Under the pieces are notes generated by a model. It had not been told where the DNA came from. It did not search any database and was given only the letters and a program-made list of their open reading frames with translations. This document shows, piece by piece, positions 1-8,973 of a stretch of 35,301 nucleotides of DNA. The number at the start of each line of letters is the position of its first letter. Within the stretch, counting starts at the first letter, position 1. The stretch comes from Candidatus Cloacimonadota bacterium (GTDB taxonomy: Bacteria > Cloacimonadota > Cloacimonadia > Cloacimonadales > TCS61): positions 1-35,301 of the forward strand of contig JAMOPB010000418.1 of the NCBI GenBank assembly GCA_027064945.1. Reading direction: 5' to 3'. The translations under genes were made by a program, and so were the position numbers.

Positions 1-357
1 GCAGGAAATGAGAAAATCTTATTAACAGAGCGCGGAACAAGTTTCGGCTATCATAATTTAATAGTAGATTTTAGAGGATTTGAAATAATGAGCTCAAGCG
101 GATTCCCTGTGATTTATGATGTTACACACAGTTTACAGCAACCAAGTGTAGGAAAGATCAGCGGTGGAACACCTCAATATGTTCCGATGATGGCAAGAGC
201 AGCAATGGCAACCGGCAGAGTAAATGGCTTTTTTATCGAAACCCATCCCGAACCTGAAAGAGGTTTGTCTGATGCCAAAACAATGTTTGCATTAGATAAA
301 ATTCCTCAATTATTAGATGAATTATTAGCAATAAATAATGTACTGAAAGGAAAATAA
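1..357 (+). CDS. kdsA: 3-deoxy-8-phosphooctulonate synthase (KdsA), C-terminal part; 5' end lies outside the window
   Basis: Frame 1 is open from base 1 and reads ..LLTERGTSFGYHNLIVDFR..PVIYDVTHSLQQP...FIETHPEPE..SDAKTMFALDK, typical of KdsA; followed directly by kdsC. Confidence 0.93.
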   Translation, partial: AGNEKILLTERGTSFGYHNLIVDFRGFEIMSSSGFPVIYDVTHSLQQPSVGKISGGTPQYVPMMARAAMATGRVNGFFIETHPEPERGLSDAKTMFALDKIPQLLDELLAINNVLKGK

Positions 358-358
358 T

Positions 359-880
359 ATGGCTTATGAAAAGATAAAATTATTGGTTTTGGATTGTGAC
401 GGAGTGCTATCTGACGGCCAGATTGTGTATGATTCCAATGGTGCGGAAGCAAAGAGCTTTTCAGCTCGTGATGGACTAGGAATAAAGCTTCTTAGTTTTG
501 CAGATATCAAAGTTGCCGTTGTTACAGGCAGAGAATCTGAAATGTTAACTCGACGTTGCCAAGATTTGGGAATTGAAATTTTACATCAAAAAGTTAGAAA
601 TAAATTAAGTGTTGTTACTAAGATAATGGAAGATTTAGCTTTATCTTGGGAAAATGTTGCATATATGGGAGATGATTGGAATGATTATCCAGTTTTGGAA
701 AAAGTTGCACTAAGTTCTTGTCCTAATAATGTAACGGAAGATTTTAAGCAGAAATTAGATTTTGTAGCTTCTCATAATGGTGGAGATGGTGCAGTTCGAG
801 ATTTAATAACTTTTATTTTAAAAGAGAAAGGAATTTATGAAGAAGTTATCGATGCTTTTATGGGCTATCTGGCTAAGTAG
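359..880 (+). CDS. kdsC: 3-deoxy-D-manno-octulosonate 8-phosphate phosphatase (KdsC, HAD family)
   Basis: LLVLDCDGVLSDGQIVYDSNG, VVTGRESEM and YMGDDWNDYPVL are HAD/KdsC motifs. Confidence 0.92.
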   Translation: MAYEKIKLLVLDCDGVLSDGQIVYDSNGAEAKSFSARDGLGIKLLSFADIKVAVVTGRESEMLTRRCQDLGIEILHQKVRNKLSVVTKIMEDLALSWENVAYMGDDWNDYPVLEKVALSSCPNNVTEDFKQKLDFVASHNGGDGAVRDLITFILKEKGIYEEVIDAFMGYLAK

Positions 881-1385
881 TTTTCTTGTTTTAGGATGTT
901 CGAAAGAACAAAAAACAATTTATTCTCCTGTTGATGGGAATATTCCTGACCAAGAGTCTAGAAATATTATAATAACCTCAACTAAAGGGAAATTATTGGA
1001 ATATAAACTTAAAGCTAATTATATGCAAAAATTCGATAATAAAAATCTTACTATTGCAGATACTGTGGAAATTACTGCCTATAATAAAAAAGGTGAAATT
1101 CAGACGATTTTAACTTGTGATAAAGCGGAATTGAACGATATGAATAATACATTTATCGGCATAGGTAATGTAGTTGTAACTACCGAAAATGCAATTCTAA
1201 AAACAGAATATTTGAATTGGGATAGAAATACAAATCAATTTTATGCAAAAAATGGTGTTGAAATTCTGCGAGATAATAATGTAATGTATGGCGAAGAGAT
1301 GCGGAGTGATGAGAAAATGACAAAAATTGAAATCACAAAAGTATCAGCTGAAGGAAAATTGAGTGAAGAAAATATTGATTGGTAG
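837..1385 (+). CDS. lptC: LptC-like LPS export periplasmic protein, putative lipoprotein
   Basis: N-terminal hydrophobic segment ending in the lipobox-like VLGC; beta-rich LptC-like body (ANYMQKFDNKNLTIADTVEITAYNKKGE); AGAAAGGA Shine-Dalgarno (SD) upstream; sits between kdsC and lptA. Confidence 0.7.
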   Translation: MKKLSMLLWAIWLSSFLVLGCSKEQKTIYSPVDGNIPDQESRNIIITSTKGKLLEYKLKANYMQKFDNKNLTIADTVEITAYNKKGEIQTILTCDKAELNDMNNTFIGIGNVVVTTENAILKTEYLNWDRNTNQFYAKNGVEILRDNNVMYGEEMRSDEKMTKIEITKVSAEGKLSEENIDW

Positions 1386-2421
1386 TATTTTGCTAATAAT
1401 AGTTGCTCTGGGAGCAGCTGAATTACGTCCTTATAGATTGATAAATGCTGATCTCGGAACAGCTTCTGAAATTGCCGGTGAAAGAGTTGTAGAACTTGAT
1501 GGCAATGTCCATTTTTTCTATGGTGAAACTGAATTTTTTTCTGATCGTGCAAAATTATTTGAATCTTCCAAACGAACTGTTTTGGAAGGAAATGTATTGG
1601 TTTTGGAAGATACACTTTCACTTAAAGCTAATCGAGTTGAATATTTCAGGATAGAAGAAATGTTACAACTTCGCGGAGATGTATTCGCCAAAGAAACGCA
1701 TTATGACAATACGTATAGCTCTTTTGCCGCTGATAGCGTGGACTATTTTAGAAATGATTCTATTTTGGATGCTTGGAGTAATGTGAAAGTTTATGATCAA
1801 CGTGAAAAAGCAAATGGGATTTGTGGAAAATTGCATTATGAGCTGAATAATGGCTATGGTTATCTTTTGCAAAGACCTAGTATAACAGTTAATGATTCGC
1901 TTAAAATTTCCGCTGAAAAAATCGAATATCATCAGGAATTTTCTAAAATCACCGCTAATTTCGATGTTGTTACAGAATCACCCGATTTTACGATTACAAG
2001 TGATTTCTTGCTTTATTTTAATCTTGAACAGAAAGCTATTTTTCTTGGCGATCCTAAATTTGACAGTGATTTTGCTGATGCAAAAGCTGTGGAAATGCAT
2101 CTTTATTTTGAAAATGAAGAGCTTTCAAAAGCTGAATTATCCGAAGATTGTTTAGTTAATTTTGCTATTAAAGAAGGTGAAGAACGATCAAATTGGATTA
2201 AAGCAAAAGAGATGATTTTTGATTTTCTTGATGGAGAGATTACCTTTTGTGAAGCTACAGGAAGTGTTACAAGTTTTTATAATCAGGAAAAAAGTAAAAG
2301 AAGAGATTATCTTGTAAATAAAGCCTCAGCTCAGAAATTGAAGATTACTTTTCTCGATCATGAAGTTGATGAAATTTTTTTAGAAAATGATATTGACGGA
2401 GTGTATAAATTCATTAAATAA
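1363..2421 (+). CDS. lptA: LptA/OstA-like periplasmic LPS transport protein (GTG start)
   Basis: Signal peptide; repeated OstA-type pattern (VVELDGNVHFFYGETEFFSDRAKLFESSKRTVLEGNVLVLEDTLSLKANRVEYF); AAGGA SD before GTG 1363. Confidence 0.75.
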   Translation: MKKILIGSILLIIVALGAAELRPYRLINADLGTASEIAGERVVELDGNVHFFYGETEFFSDRAKLFESSKRTVLEGNVLVLEDTLSLKANRVEYFRIEEMLQLRGDVFAKETHYDNTYSSFAADSVDYFRNDSILDAWSNVKVYDQREKANGICGKLHYELNNGYGYLLQRPSITVNDSLKISAEKIEYHQEFSKITANFDVVTESPDFTITSDFLLYFNLEQKAIFLGDPKFDSDFADAKAVEMHLYFENEELSKAELSEDCLVNFAIKEGEERSNWIKAKEMIFDFLDGEITFCEATGSVTSFYNQEKSKRRDYLVNKASAQKLKITFLDHEVDEIFLENDIDGVYKFIK

Positions 2422-2609
2422 TCTTTAAGGATTTTCATCTAAAATAATTTATAATTGTTTGATGACACTAAATAAATGATTCTGCTTTACTTATAAAGAG
2501 TTAGATAGTGATTATGTATGCAGAAATTATTCCATACGGGTACTATATTATTTTATATAAAGAACATTCGCTTGACAAATAAATTTTGAAAACCAAAAAT
2601 ACAACTGTT

Positions 2610-3350
2610 ATGAATAAATTAGAAATAAAAAAACTCGTGAAAATATATGGCAAAAGACGAGTAGTAAATGAAGTAAGCCTCAATATAAATCAAGGTGAAG
2701 TAGTAGGCATTTTGGGACCAAATGGTGCCGGGAAATCTACTACCTTTTACATGATATTGGGATTAATAAAACCAAATTTCGGGCAGGTTTTGGCAAATGG
2801 AAAGGATATTACCAAACTTCCAATGTATAAACGTGCACAATTGGGCATTGGCTATTTAGCACAGGAACCATCAATTTTTCATAAACTAACTGTTGAACAA
2901 AATATCATGGCAATCTTAGAAACTCTTAAGATTTCCAAGGTGGAACGTAAACGTCGATTGGAAGAAGCATTGGACGAACTAAACCTTACTAAATTAGCTA
3001 AACAAAAAGCTTACACTCTTTCCGGTGGAGAAAGAAGAAAATTAGAGATTACCAGATCACTTGTTACTTCTCCGTCATTTTTGCTAATGGATGAGCCGTT
3101 TGCAGGAGTAGATCCTCTTGCTGTAGCAGATATCCAAGACATTATTATAAAATTAAAAAGTAGAGGAATCGGGATATTGATAACTGACCATAACGTGGCA
3201 GAAACTCTTAATATCACTGACCGTGCTTATATAATTTTTAATGGGAAAATACTATTTTCCGGAACAGCAAAAGAACTGGTTAATAATAAAAAAGCCAGAG
3301 AAGTATATTTAGGAGATAGATTTATTCATCCTTTGGGAGAAACTGAATGA
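2610..3350 (+). CDS. lptB: LPS export ABC transporter ATP-binding protein LptB
   Basis: Walker A GPNGAGKST, signature LSGGERRKLEI, Walker B FLLMDEPFAGVDP. The ORF track begins at TTG 2586; ATG 2610 fits LptB N-termini better. Confidence 0.92.
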   Translation: MNKLEIKKLVKIYGKRRVVNEVSLNINQGEVVGILGPNGAGKSTTFYMILGLIKPNFGQVLANGKDITKLPMYKRAQLGIGYLAQEPSIFHKLTVEQNIMAILETLKISKVERKRRLEEALDELNLTKLAKQKAYTLSGGERRKLEITRSLVTSPSFLLMDEPFAGVDPLAVADIQDIIIKLKSRGIGILITDHNVAETLNITDRAYIIFNGKILFSGTAKELVNNKKAREVYLGDRFIHPLGETE

Positions 3351-4783
3351 GTGGCTACAAACAAACACTAAATACTAAACAAACCCAGAAAATGGTATTA
3401 AAACCAAAGATGTTACAATCTTTGAAATTATTGACTATGCCATTGATGGAGTTGGAAACTCAAATTAAGCAAGAAGTGATTGAAAATCCGATGTTAGAGA
3501 TTTTTGATTACGATAATGAAGAAGATTCCGATCAAAAGGAATTGGAAAAAAAAGAGAAAGAAGAAAAAATCGATGAAGACTTAAAGAAAACTTTGGAGGA
3601 AACGGAACAATTAAGCGAAATTTTAGATTCTTACAATGAATTATATCGTGAAAATACAGGAAGACAAGTGAAACAAGAACGTGCTGAAATGCAAGATTAC
3701 ATTGCCAGCAATATAAATAAAAAGGAGTATTTTTTTCAACAGCTTGATGATTTGCATCTTGATGAAAATGAATATGATTTTGCTTATGATTTAATTGAAT
3801 CATGCAATGTTTACGGCTTCCTTCCTGAGGATTTCTCGATAGAAGATTTAGCAATGGATTATGGTATATTTGATAATAGATCGCATCAGATTCATGAAGA
3901 AATCTTACTTTTTGAACCTGCCGGAATAACTGCCAGAAGTATCGAAGAATGCTTACTGGCTCAGATAGAACCTAATCAACAAAATAAACTCTTACGTGAT
4001 GTCGTTGAAAATAGTTTTGATGACATTATTCATAAACGTTACTCTAAAATTGCCAAAAAGCACAAAGTAACAGAGTATGCAATATTAAATATCAAAGATG
4101 AAATTGCTCATCTTGATCCTAAACCGGGACTACGGATAATAAATAATGACGACAAATATATTGTTCCGGATGTAATAATAAAAAAAATAGCAGGTAAATA
4201 TGAAATAATTGTTAATGATTTTTCTTTTCCAAGAATTAGAATAAATAGAAGATATAAGCAGATTTTACGTGATGTAAAAGATAAAAAAGAATCTTTGGCT
4301 TATGTTAGAGATAAAGTAAATTCAGCTAGGTTCTTGATCAAATCGGTTTATCTTCGAGGACGAACTTTAGAAAGAGTAACTGAAGCGATTATTCGTAATC
4401 AAATGGATTTTTTCTATAAGGAAAATGGCACGTTACGACCACTTACATATTCTGTAATTGCTGATGAGCTTCAAGTTAATGAATCTACTATTTCCAGAGT
4501 TGTAAGAAGAAAGTACGCTGATACCCCTTTTGGTATAATGAACCTAAAAGAATTTTTTACTAGCAAAGCAGGTAAAGATGATAATTTTGAATCCGTATCA
4601 CGCCAAAGTGTGGAAAAAAGAATTTTTAGTCTAATTGAAAAGGAAGATAAAGCTCATCCGTTAAGCGATAGTGAGATTGCTGAGATTATTCAAAAAGATG
4701 GAGTAACAGTTTCACGTCGCGTTGTGGCAAAATATAGAAATGCTAACGGGATATTGAATAGTCATTTAAGGAGAAATAGATGA
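3347..4783 (+). CDS. rpoN: RNA polymerase sigma-54 factor
   Basis: N-terminal Gln/Leu-rich region (QTQKMVLKPKMLQSLKLLTMPLMELE), HTH region and RpoN box SRRVVAKYRN near the C-terminus. Confidence 0.95.
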   Translation: MSGYKQTLNTKQTQKMVLKPKMLQSLKLLTMPLMELETQIKQEVIENPMLEIFDYDNEEDSDQKELEKKEKEEKIDEDLKKTLEETEQLSEILDSYNELYRENTGRQVKQERAEMQDYIASNINKKEYFFQQLDDLHLDENEYDFAYDLIESCNVYGFLPEDFSIEDLAMDYGIFDNRSHQIHEEILLFEPAGITARSIEECLLAQIEPNQQNKLLRDVVENSFDDIIHKRYSKIAKKHKVTEYAILNIKDEIAHLDPKPGLRIINNDDKYIVPDVIIKKIAGKYEIIVNDFSFPRIRINRRYKQILRDVKDKKESLAYVRDKVNSARFLIKSVYLRGRTLERVTEAIIRNQMDFFYKENGTLRPLTYSVIADELQVNESTISRVVRRKYADTPFGIMNLKEFFTSKAGKDDNFESVSRQSVEKRIFSLIEKEDKAHPLSDSEIAEIIQKDGVTVSRRVVAKYRNANGILNSHLRRNR

Positions 4784-6174
4784 AAAAATTTGATGTAGCA
4801 ATTATTGGTGGCGGACCTGGTGGTTATGTTACAGCTATTCGCCTGAAACAGTATGGCATTAATGCTGTGGTATTCGAAAAAGAAAGATTGGGTGGAGTAT
4901 GCTTGAACTGGGGTTGTATTCCTACAAAATCTTTAGTGAAAGTGGCAGAATTGTATCATGAGATGGAGATAGCAGAAGATTTTGGTATAAGTGTTGGCAA
5001 TGTTGCTTTAGATTATGAAAAAGTTTGGGAAAGGAAAAATAATATTGTTGAACAATTAGTTGGTGGAATCGAGTTTATCTTTGAAAAAAGAGCAATACCT
5101 TGTATCAAAGAAAAAGTTACAAAAATAGAAAAAAATAATGATTTCACAATATATACCGAAAGTGAAAAATATACAGCAACTTATGTTATTTTGGCAACCG
5201 GTTCTAAGCCAAAAGAACTACCGTTTATGAAATTTGATGGTGACAAAATACTATCTTCACGCGATATTTTAAGTATGAAAGAGTTGCCGAAAAGTTTGGC
5301 AATTATTGGCGGTGGCGTAATCGGTTGTGAATTTGCCACAATTTACAAACAAATGGGTGTAGATGTTCAAATTATTGAATTTCTTCCAAATTTAATAAGT
5401 ACGGAAGATGCTGAGATTTCTAAGAAATTGGCTTCAAAGCTGAAGCGAAATAAAATTAAATTACACATGAAGAAAGCAGTAGAATCTTATCGAGTAGAAG
5501 ATGGAAAGATTGTGCTAAAACTTTCAAAAGGTAAAGAGGTAATGGCAGAGAAAGTGCTTGTTAGCGTTGGTCGTGTTCCTGTTTGTGATATCGAATTTGT
5601 AGGCTTTGAACCTGAAACAGAAAGAGGTATGATGCAAATAGATGATAAAATGCAAACAAATGTTGAAAATCTCTTTGCTATTGGTGACATTACAGGAAAA
5701 CTTATGCTGGCTCATACAGCAAGTAAGCAGGGACTGATAGTTGCCGATATTTTAAATAATAAAATAAATAATACCTCAATTCCAATTCAAAAGCTTGATT
5801 ATAAAAAAATACCTGCTTGTATTTTTACAAATCCTGAAGTAGCAAGTGTTGGTTATAATGAAGAAGACGCAAAGGAAAAATTTGGAGAAATCTTAGTAGG
5901 TAAATTCCCCTTTTCAGCTAACGGCAATGCTATGGGAAAAGGCGATACTTATGGCTTGGTAAAAGTAATTGCCAGCGGAAAAAATCATAAAATCTTAGGT
6001 ATTCATATTATAGGATTACAAGCTACAGAATTGATAGCTCAAGCTGCTGCCATGATCGGTCTGAATGCAGGTATTGATGATGTGAAAAATATTATTTTTG
6101 CTCATCCTACACTATCTGAAACCGTTATGGAAGCAATTGAAGATGTGGAAAACTTAGCTGTTCATAAATTATAG
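4780..6174 (+). CDS. lpdA: Dihydrolipoyl dehydrogenase (E3)
   Basis: FAD motif GGGPGGY, redox-active GGVCLNWGCIPTKSL, C-terminal dimerisation motif AHPTLSE. Confidence 0.92.
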   Translation: MKKFDVAIIGGGPGGYVTAIRLKQYGINAVVFEKERLGGVCLNWGCIPTKSLVKVAELYHEMEIAEDFGISVGNVALDYEKVWERKNNIVEQLVGGIEFIFEKRAIPCIKEKVTKIEKNNDFTIYTESEKYTATYVILATGSKPKELPFMKFDGDKILSSRDILSMKELPKSLAIIGGGVIGCEFATIYKQMGVDVQIIEFLPNLISTEDAEISKKLASKLKRNKIKLHMKKAVESYRVEDGKIVLKLSKGKEVMAEKVLVSVGRVPVCDIEFVGFEPETERGMMQIDDKMQTNVENLFAIGDITGKLMLAHTASKQGLIVADILNNKINNTSIPIQKLDYKKIPACIFTNPEVASVGYNEEDAKEKFGEILVGKFPFSANGNAMGKGDTYGLVKVIASGKNHKILGIHIIGLQATELIAQAAAMIGLNAGIDDVKNIIFAHPTLSETVMEAIEDVENLAVHKL

Positions 6175-6186
6175 GTAAATTTTATA

Positions 6187-7083
6187 ATGGAAAATAAAAA
6201 AAATAGTAGCTATTTAAGAAAACCTAAATGGTTAAAATCTGACAAAGTTGGTTCTAAGAAAAGTAGCGAATTAGCGAAAAAATTACGTAAATATAATTTG
6301 GTAACTGTTTGCGAAGATGCAAAATGCCCTAATCGAGGCGAGTGTTTTGAAAAAGGGACAGCTACATTTATGATCTTAGGTGAAGTTTGTACTAGGAATT
6401 GTAGGTTCTGTGCTGTTCAAAAAACAGCAGGGGAATTACCACCTCCCGATGTTGATGAGCCTAAGGCAATTGCACAATTATCTAAAGAATTAAATTTACG
6501 TCATATTGTGGTTACTACTGTAACTAGAGATGATCTACCTGACGGTGGAGCAACTCAATTTATTAATGTAGTAAAAGAGATAAGAAAAACTTGTAACAAA
6601 GATGTAACAATTGAGTTGTTAATATCAGATTTAAAAGGTGACATGGAGCAGGTGAAAAGAATTGTGGAATCTGCTCCGGATGTCTTGAACCATAATGTCG
6701 AGACTGTGGAAAGATTGTATCCGAAGGTTAGACCAATGGCAGATCTTGAACAGTCGCTTCAGGTACTTCGTAAAGCTAAAAAAGTGGATCCGAATATTTT
6801 AACTAAAAGTGGATTCATGGTTGGCTTGGGAGAGAATAAATCAGAAGTGCTAACTCTAATGAAAAAACTACGTGATGCAGATGTTGATATTGTCACTATA
6901 GGACAATATATGCAACCATCAAAAAAGCATTATCCTGTTGCAGAATATGTAACTCCGGAACAATTTGAAGAATATAGGAAAATTGGTCTGGAAATGGGAT
7001 TTTCTTTGGTAGAATCTGCACCATTAGTTAGAAGTTCATATAATGCAGAGTTAGCAAGAGACATTCTAAAGAAAAGGAGATAG
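6187..7083 (+). CDS. lipA: Lipoyl synthase (radical SAM)
   Basis: CEDAKCPNRGEC auxiliary cluster motif and CTRNCRFCAV radical SAM motif. Confidence 0.96.
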   Translation: MENKKNSSYLRKPKWLKSDKVGSKKSSELAKKLRKYNLVTVCEDAKCPNRGECFEKGTATFMILGEVCTRNCRFCAVQKTAGELPPPDVDEPKAIAQLSKELNLRHIVVTTVTRDDLPDGGATQFINVVKEIRKTCNKDVTIELLISDLKGDMEQVKRIVESAPDVLNHNVETVERLYPKVRPMADLEQSLQVLRKAKKVDPNILTKSGFMVGLGENKSEVLTLMKKLRDADVDIVTIGQYMQPSKKHYPVAEYVTPEQFEEYRKIGLEMGFSLVESAPLVRSSYNAELARDILKKRR

Positions 7084-7085
7084 TT

Positions 7086-7610
7086 ATGCAAATTACAATC
7101 ACTGCCCGTCATTTCGATTTGACAGACGCAATTAGAGACCACATTGAAAGTGAATTGGAGAGACTTGAGAGATACTTTGATCATATCATTAGCGCTCAAT
7201 TCATTTTGAAGTTGGAAAAAGATCGAAATTATGCTGAAGTAATTCTGCACGTACCCAAAAACGATTTAAAAACAGAAGCCGTAGATGATAACATGTATCT
7301 CGCTATCGATGACGCTATTGAAAAAGTTGAAAAACAGATAAAAAAATTGAAAGGTAAATGGGATGATCATAAGAAGAAAAGTTTAAAAGAAAGTGCAAAT
7401 TATGTTTATGCCAACCTATATAAAGAAGGTGAAAAATCAGAACGTATTTCTACAAAAAGAATTATAGCCGAAGCTTTTACTGTTGATGAAGCTCTTAGTC
7501 AGTTCAAGTTAACCAGCGATCCGTATTTTATCTTTAAGAACATAGAAACAGATAGAATCAATGTTCTAGTGAAAAAAGATGAACAACATTTCAAATTGTT
7601 GGAACCTTAA
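7086..7610 (+). CDS. hpf: Ribosome hibernation promoting factor, long form
   Basis: N-terminal RaiA/HPF domain (MQITITARHFDLTDAIRDHIESELERLERYF) plus a C-terminal domain (ISTKRIIAEAFTVDEALSQFKLTSDPYFIFKNIETDRINVLVKK). Confidence 0.9.
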   Translation: MQITITARHFDLTDAIRDHIESELERLERYFDHIISAQFILKLEKDRNYAEVILHVPKNDLKTEAVDDNMYLAIDDAIEKVEKQIKKLKGKWDDHKKKSLKESANYVYANLYKEGEKSERISTKRIIAEAFTVDEALSQFKLTSDPYFIFKNIETDRINVLVKKDEQHFKLLEP

Positions 7611-7615
7611 TAGGC

Positions 7616-7689
7616 AAAATTTAACTAAAATTTAAGTGGCGAATATAACATGTGGGCTTGCTGAAGCAAGTCCACAATTCGCCTGTTAT
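7616..7689. other. Intergenic structured element: tandem 11-mer followed by a strong hairpin with interleaved flanking arms
   Basis: Tandem AAAATTTAACT/AAAATTTAAGT (7616-7637), then GGCGAAT-ATAACA-TGTGGGCTTGC-TGAA-GCAAGTCCACA-ATTCGCC-TGTTAT (7638-7689). Confidence 0.75.
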
Positions 7690-7715
7690 CTCAAACTAAT
7701 TATAAAAGGAATTTT

Positions 7716-8666
7716 ATGAATCTATCTTTAAAAGAATTTTTTGAAATAAAACAAGAAGAATTATCGTTAAGCCTTGTTACTAATCCTGAAACATTAAATA
7801 ATGAAATTATAAGCAGGCATATTAATCGGCCTAGTTTAGCGCTTACCGGATTTTTTGAAAGGTTTTCCTACAAAAGAATTCAAATTTTAGGTGAAACCGA
7901 AATTGGTTATATGCAATCATTAAGTGATGAATTATTATATGATAGATTAAAAGAGATGCTCATCTACGATATTCCTTGCTTGATTATTACAAAAGGTTTA
8001 TCTGCACCGAAACAATTAGAATTCCTAGCAAATGAGATGAAAATTGCGGTATTAAAAACGTCTCAAACTACTGATAGGTTTTCACATAATCTTAGACGTT
8101 TTCTTGATGATTATTTTGCACCTTCACGAACATTACATGGAACAATGATAGACGTGTTTGGTGTGGGGATTTTATTAACAGGTAAAAGTGGAATTGGTAA
8201 AAGTGAATGTGCTTTGGATTTAGTAGAGCGTGGTCATAAAGTTATTACTGATGATGCTGTAAAAATTAAATTAAACGATGACAAACTAATAGCAATGCCA
8301 ACAAATGATTTCGGTCATTTTATGGAAATTCGTGGAGTTGGTTTGATCGATGTGGAAAAAATGTTTGGTATTCAGGCTGTAGGGCTTGAAAAACAAATAG
8401 ATATTCAATTGGAACTAATGCCGTGGCAAGATAATATGGATTATGAAAGAATTGGGCTTTCTGATAATTATGTGGAAATATTAGGAGAGAAAAGACCTAT
8501 TATTTATCTTCCAGTTTCACCTGGTAAAAATGTTTCAGTTATAATTGAAGTAGTTGCAATGAATTATATCCTAAAAACTTTCGGATATGAAGCTGCCAAA
8601 GTATATACAAATAAATTGCAAGAGAAATTAAGAGAAAAATCAGAAAGAAGAAAGCGTAAATTATAG
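7716..8666 (+). CDS. hprK: HPr kinase/phosphorylase
   Basis: Walker A GKSGIGKSECALDL and the HprK signature region FMEIRGVGLIDV. Confidence 0.95.
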   Translation: MNLSLKEFFEIKQEELSLSLVTNPETLNNEIISRHINRPSLALTGFFERFSYKRIQILGETEIGYMQSLSDELLYDRLKEMLIYDIPCLIITKGLSAPKQLEFLANEMKIAVLKTSQTTDRFSHNLRRFLDDYFAPSRTLHGTMIDVFGVGILLTGKSGIGKSECALDLVERGHKVITDDAVKIKLNDDKLIAMPTNDFGHFMEIRGVGLIDVEKMFGIQAVGLEKQIDIQLELMPWQDNMDYERIGLSDNYVEILGEKRPIIYLPVSPGKNVSVIIEVVAMNYILKTFGYEAAKVYTNKLQEKLREKSERRKRKL

Positions 8667-8696
8667 CAAATAGGAGAGGAGAAATCCTAAATTAAT

Positions 8697-8963
8697 ATGA
8701 TAAGAAAAAAAATAAAAATCGAAAATAAGTTAGGCTTGCATGCACGACCAGCAACTATGATAGTAAAGACAGCAACACAATATCGTTCAGATTGCCGACT
8801 AATAAAAGATGATATGGATATTAACGGCAAAAGTATTATGGGCGTAATGATGCTTGCTGCCGAATATGGAAGTGAAATAGAATTGGTAACTGATGGGATC
8901 GATGAAGAACATTTGATGAATGAATTGGTTAATCTTTTTAAAAGCAAATTTAATGAAGAATAG
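8697..8963 (+). CDS. ptsH: Phosphocarrier protein HPr
   Basis: Catalytic His motif GLHARPAT and regulatory Ser motif INGKSIMGVMMLAA. Confidence 0.95.
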   Translation: MIRKKIKIENKLGLHARPATMIVKTATQYRSDCRLIKDDMDINGKSIMGVMMLAAEYGSEIELVTDGIDEEHLMNELVNLFKSKFNEE

Positions 8964-8973
8964 ATAGGATATT

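Noticed and set aside
1241-1621. Minus-strand ORF of 126 aa (and 1663-1932 -, 3465-3854 -, 6930-7250 -)
   Set aside because: Antisense to well-supported genes, low-complexity composition, no SD or recognisable domain; typical shadow ORFs of AT-rich coding DNA.
1892-2155. Plus-strand 87-aa ORF inside the lptA-like gene
   Set aside because: Out of frame within a convincing OstA-like ORF; hydrophobic low-complexity translation.
4780-7083. lpd-lipA as part of a pyruvate dehydrogenase or glycine-cleavage operon
   Set aside because: No E1/E2 or gcv genes occur in the window, so the specific complex cannot be assigned.
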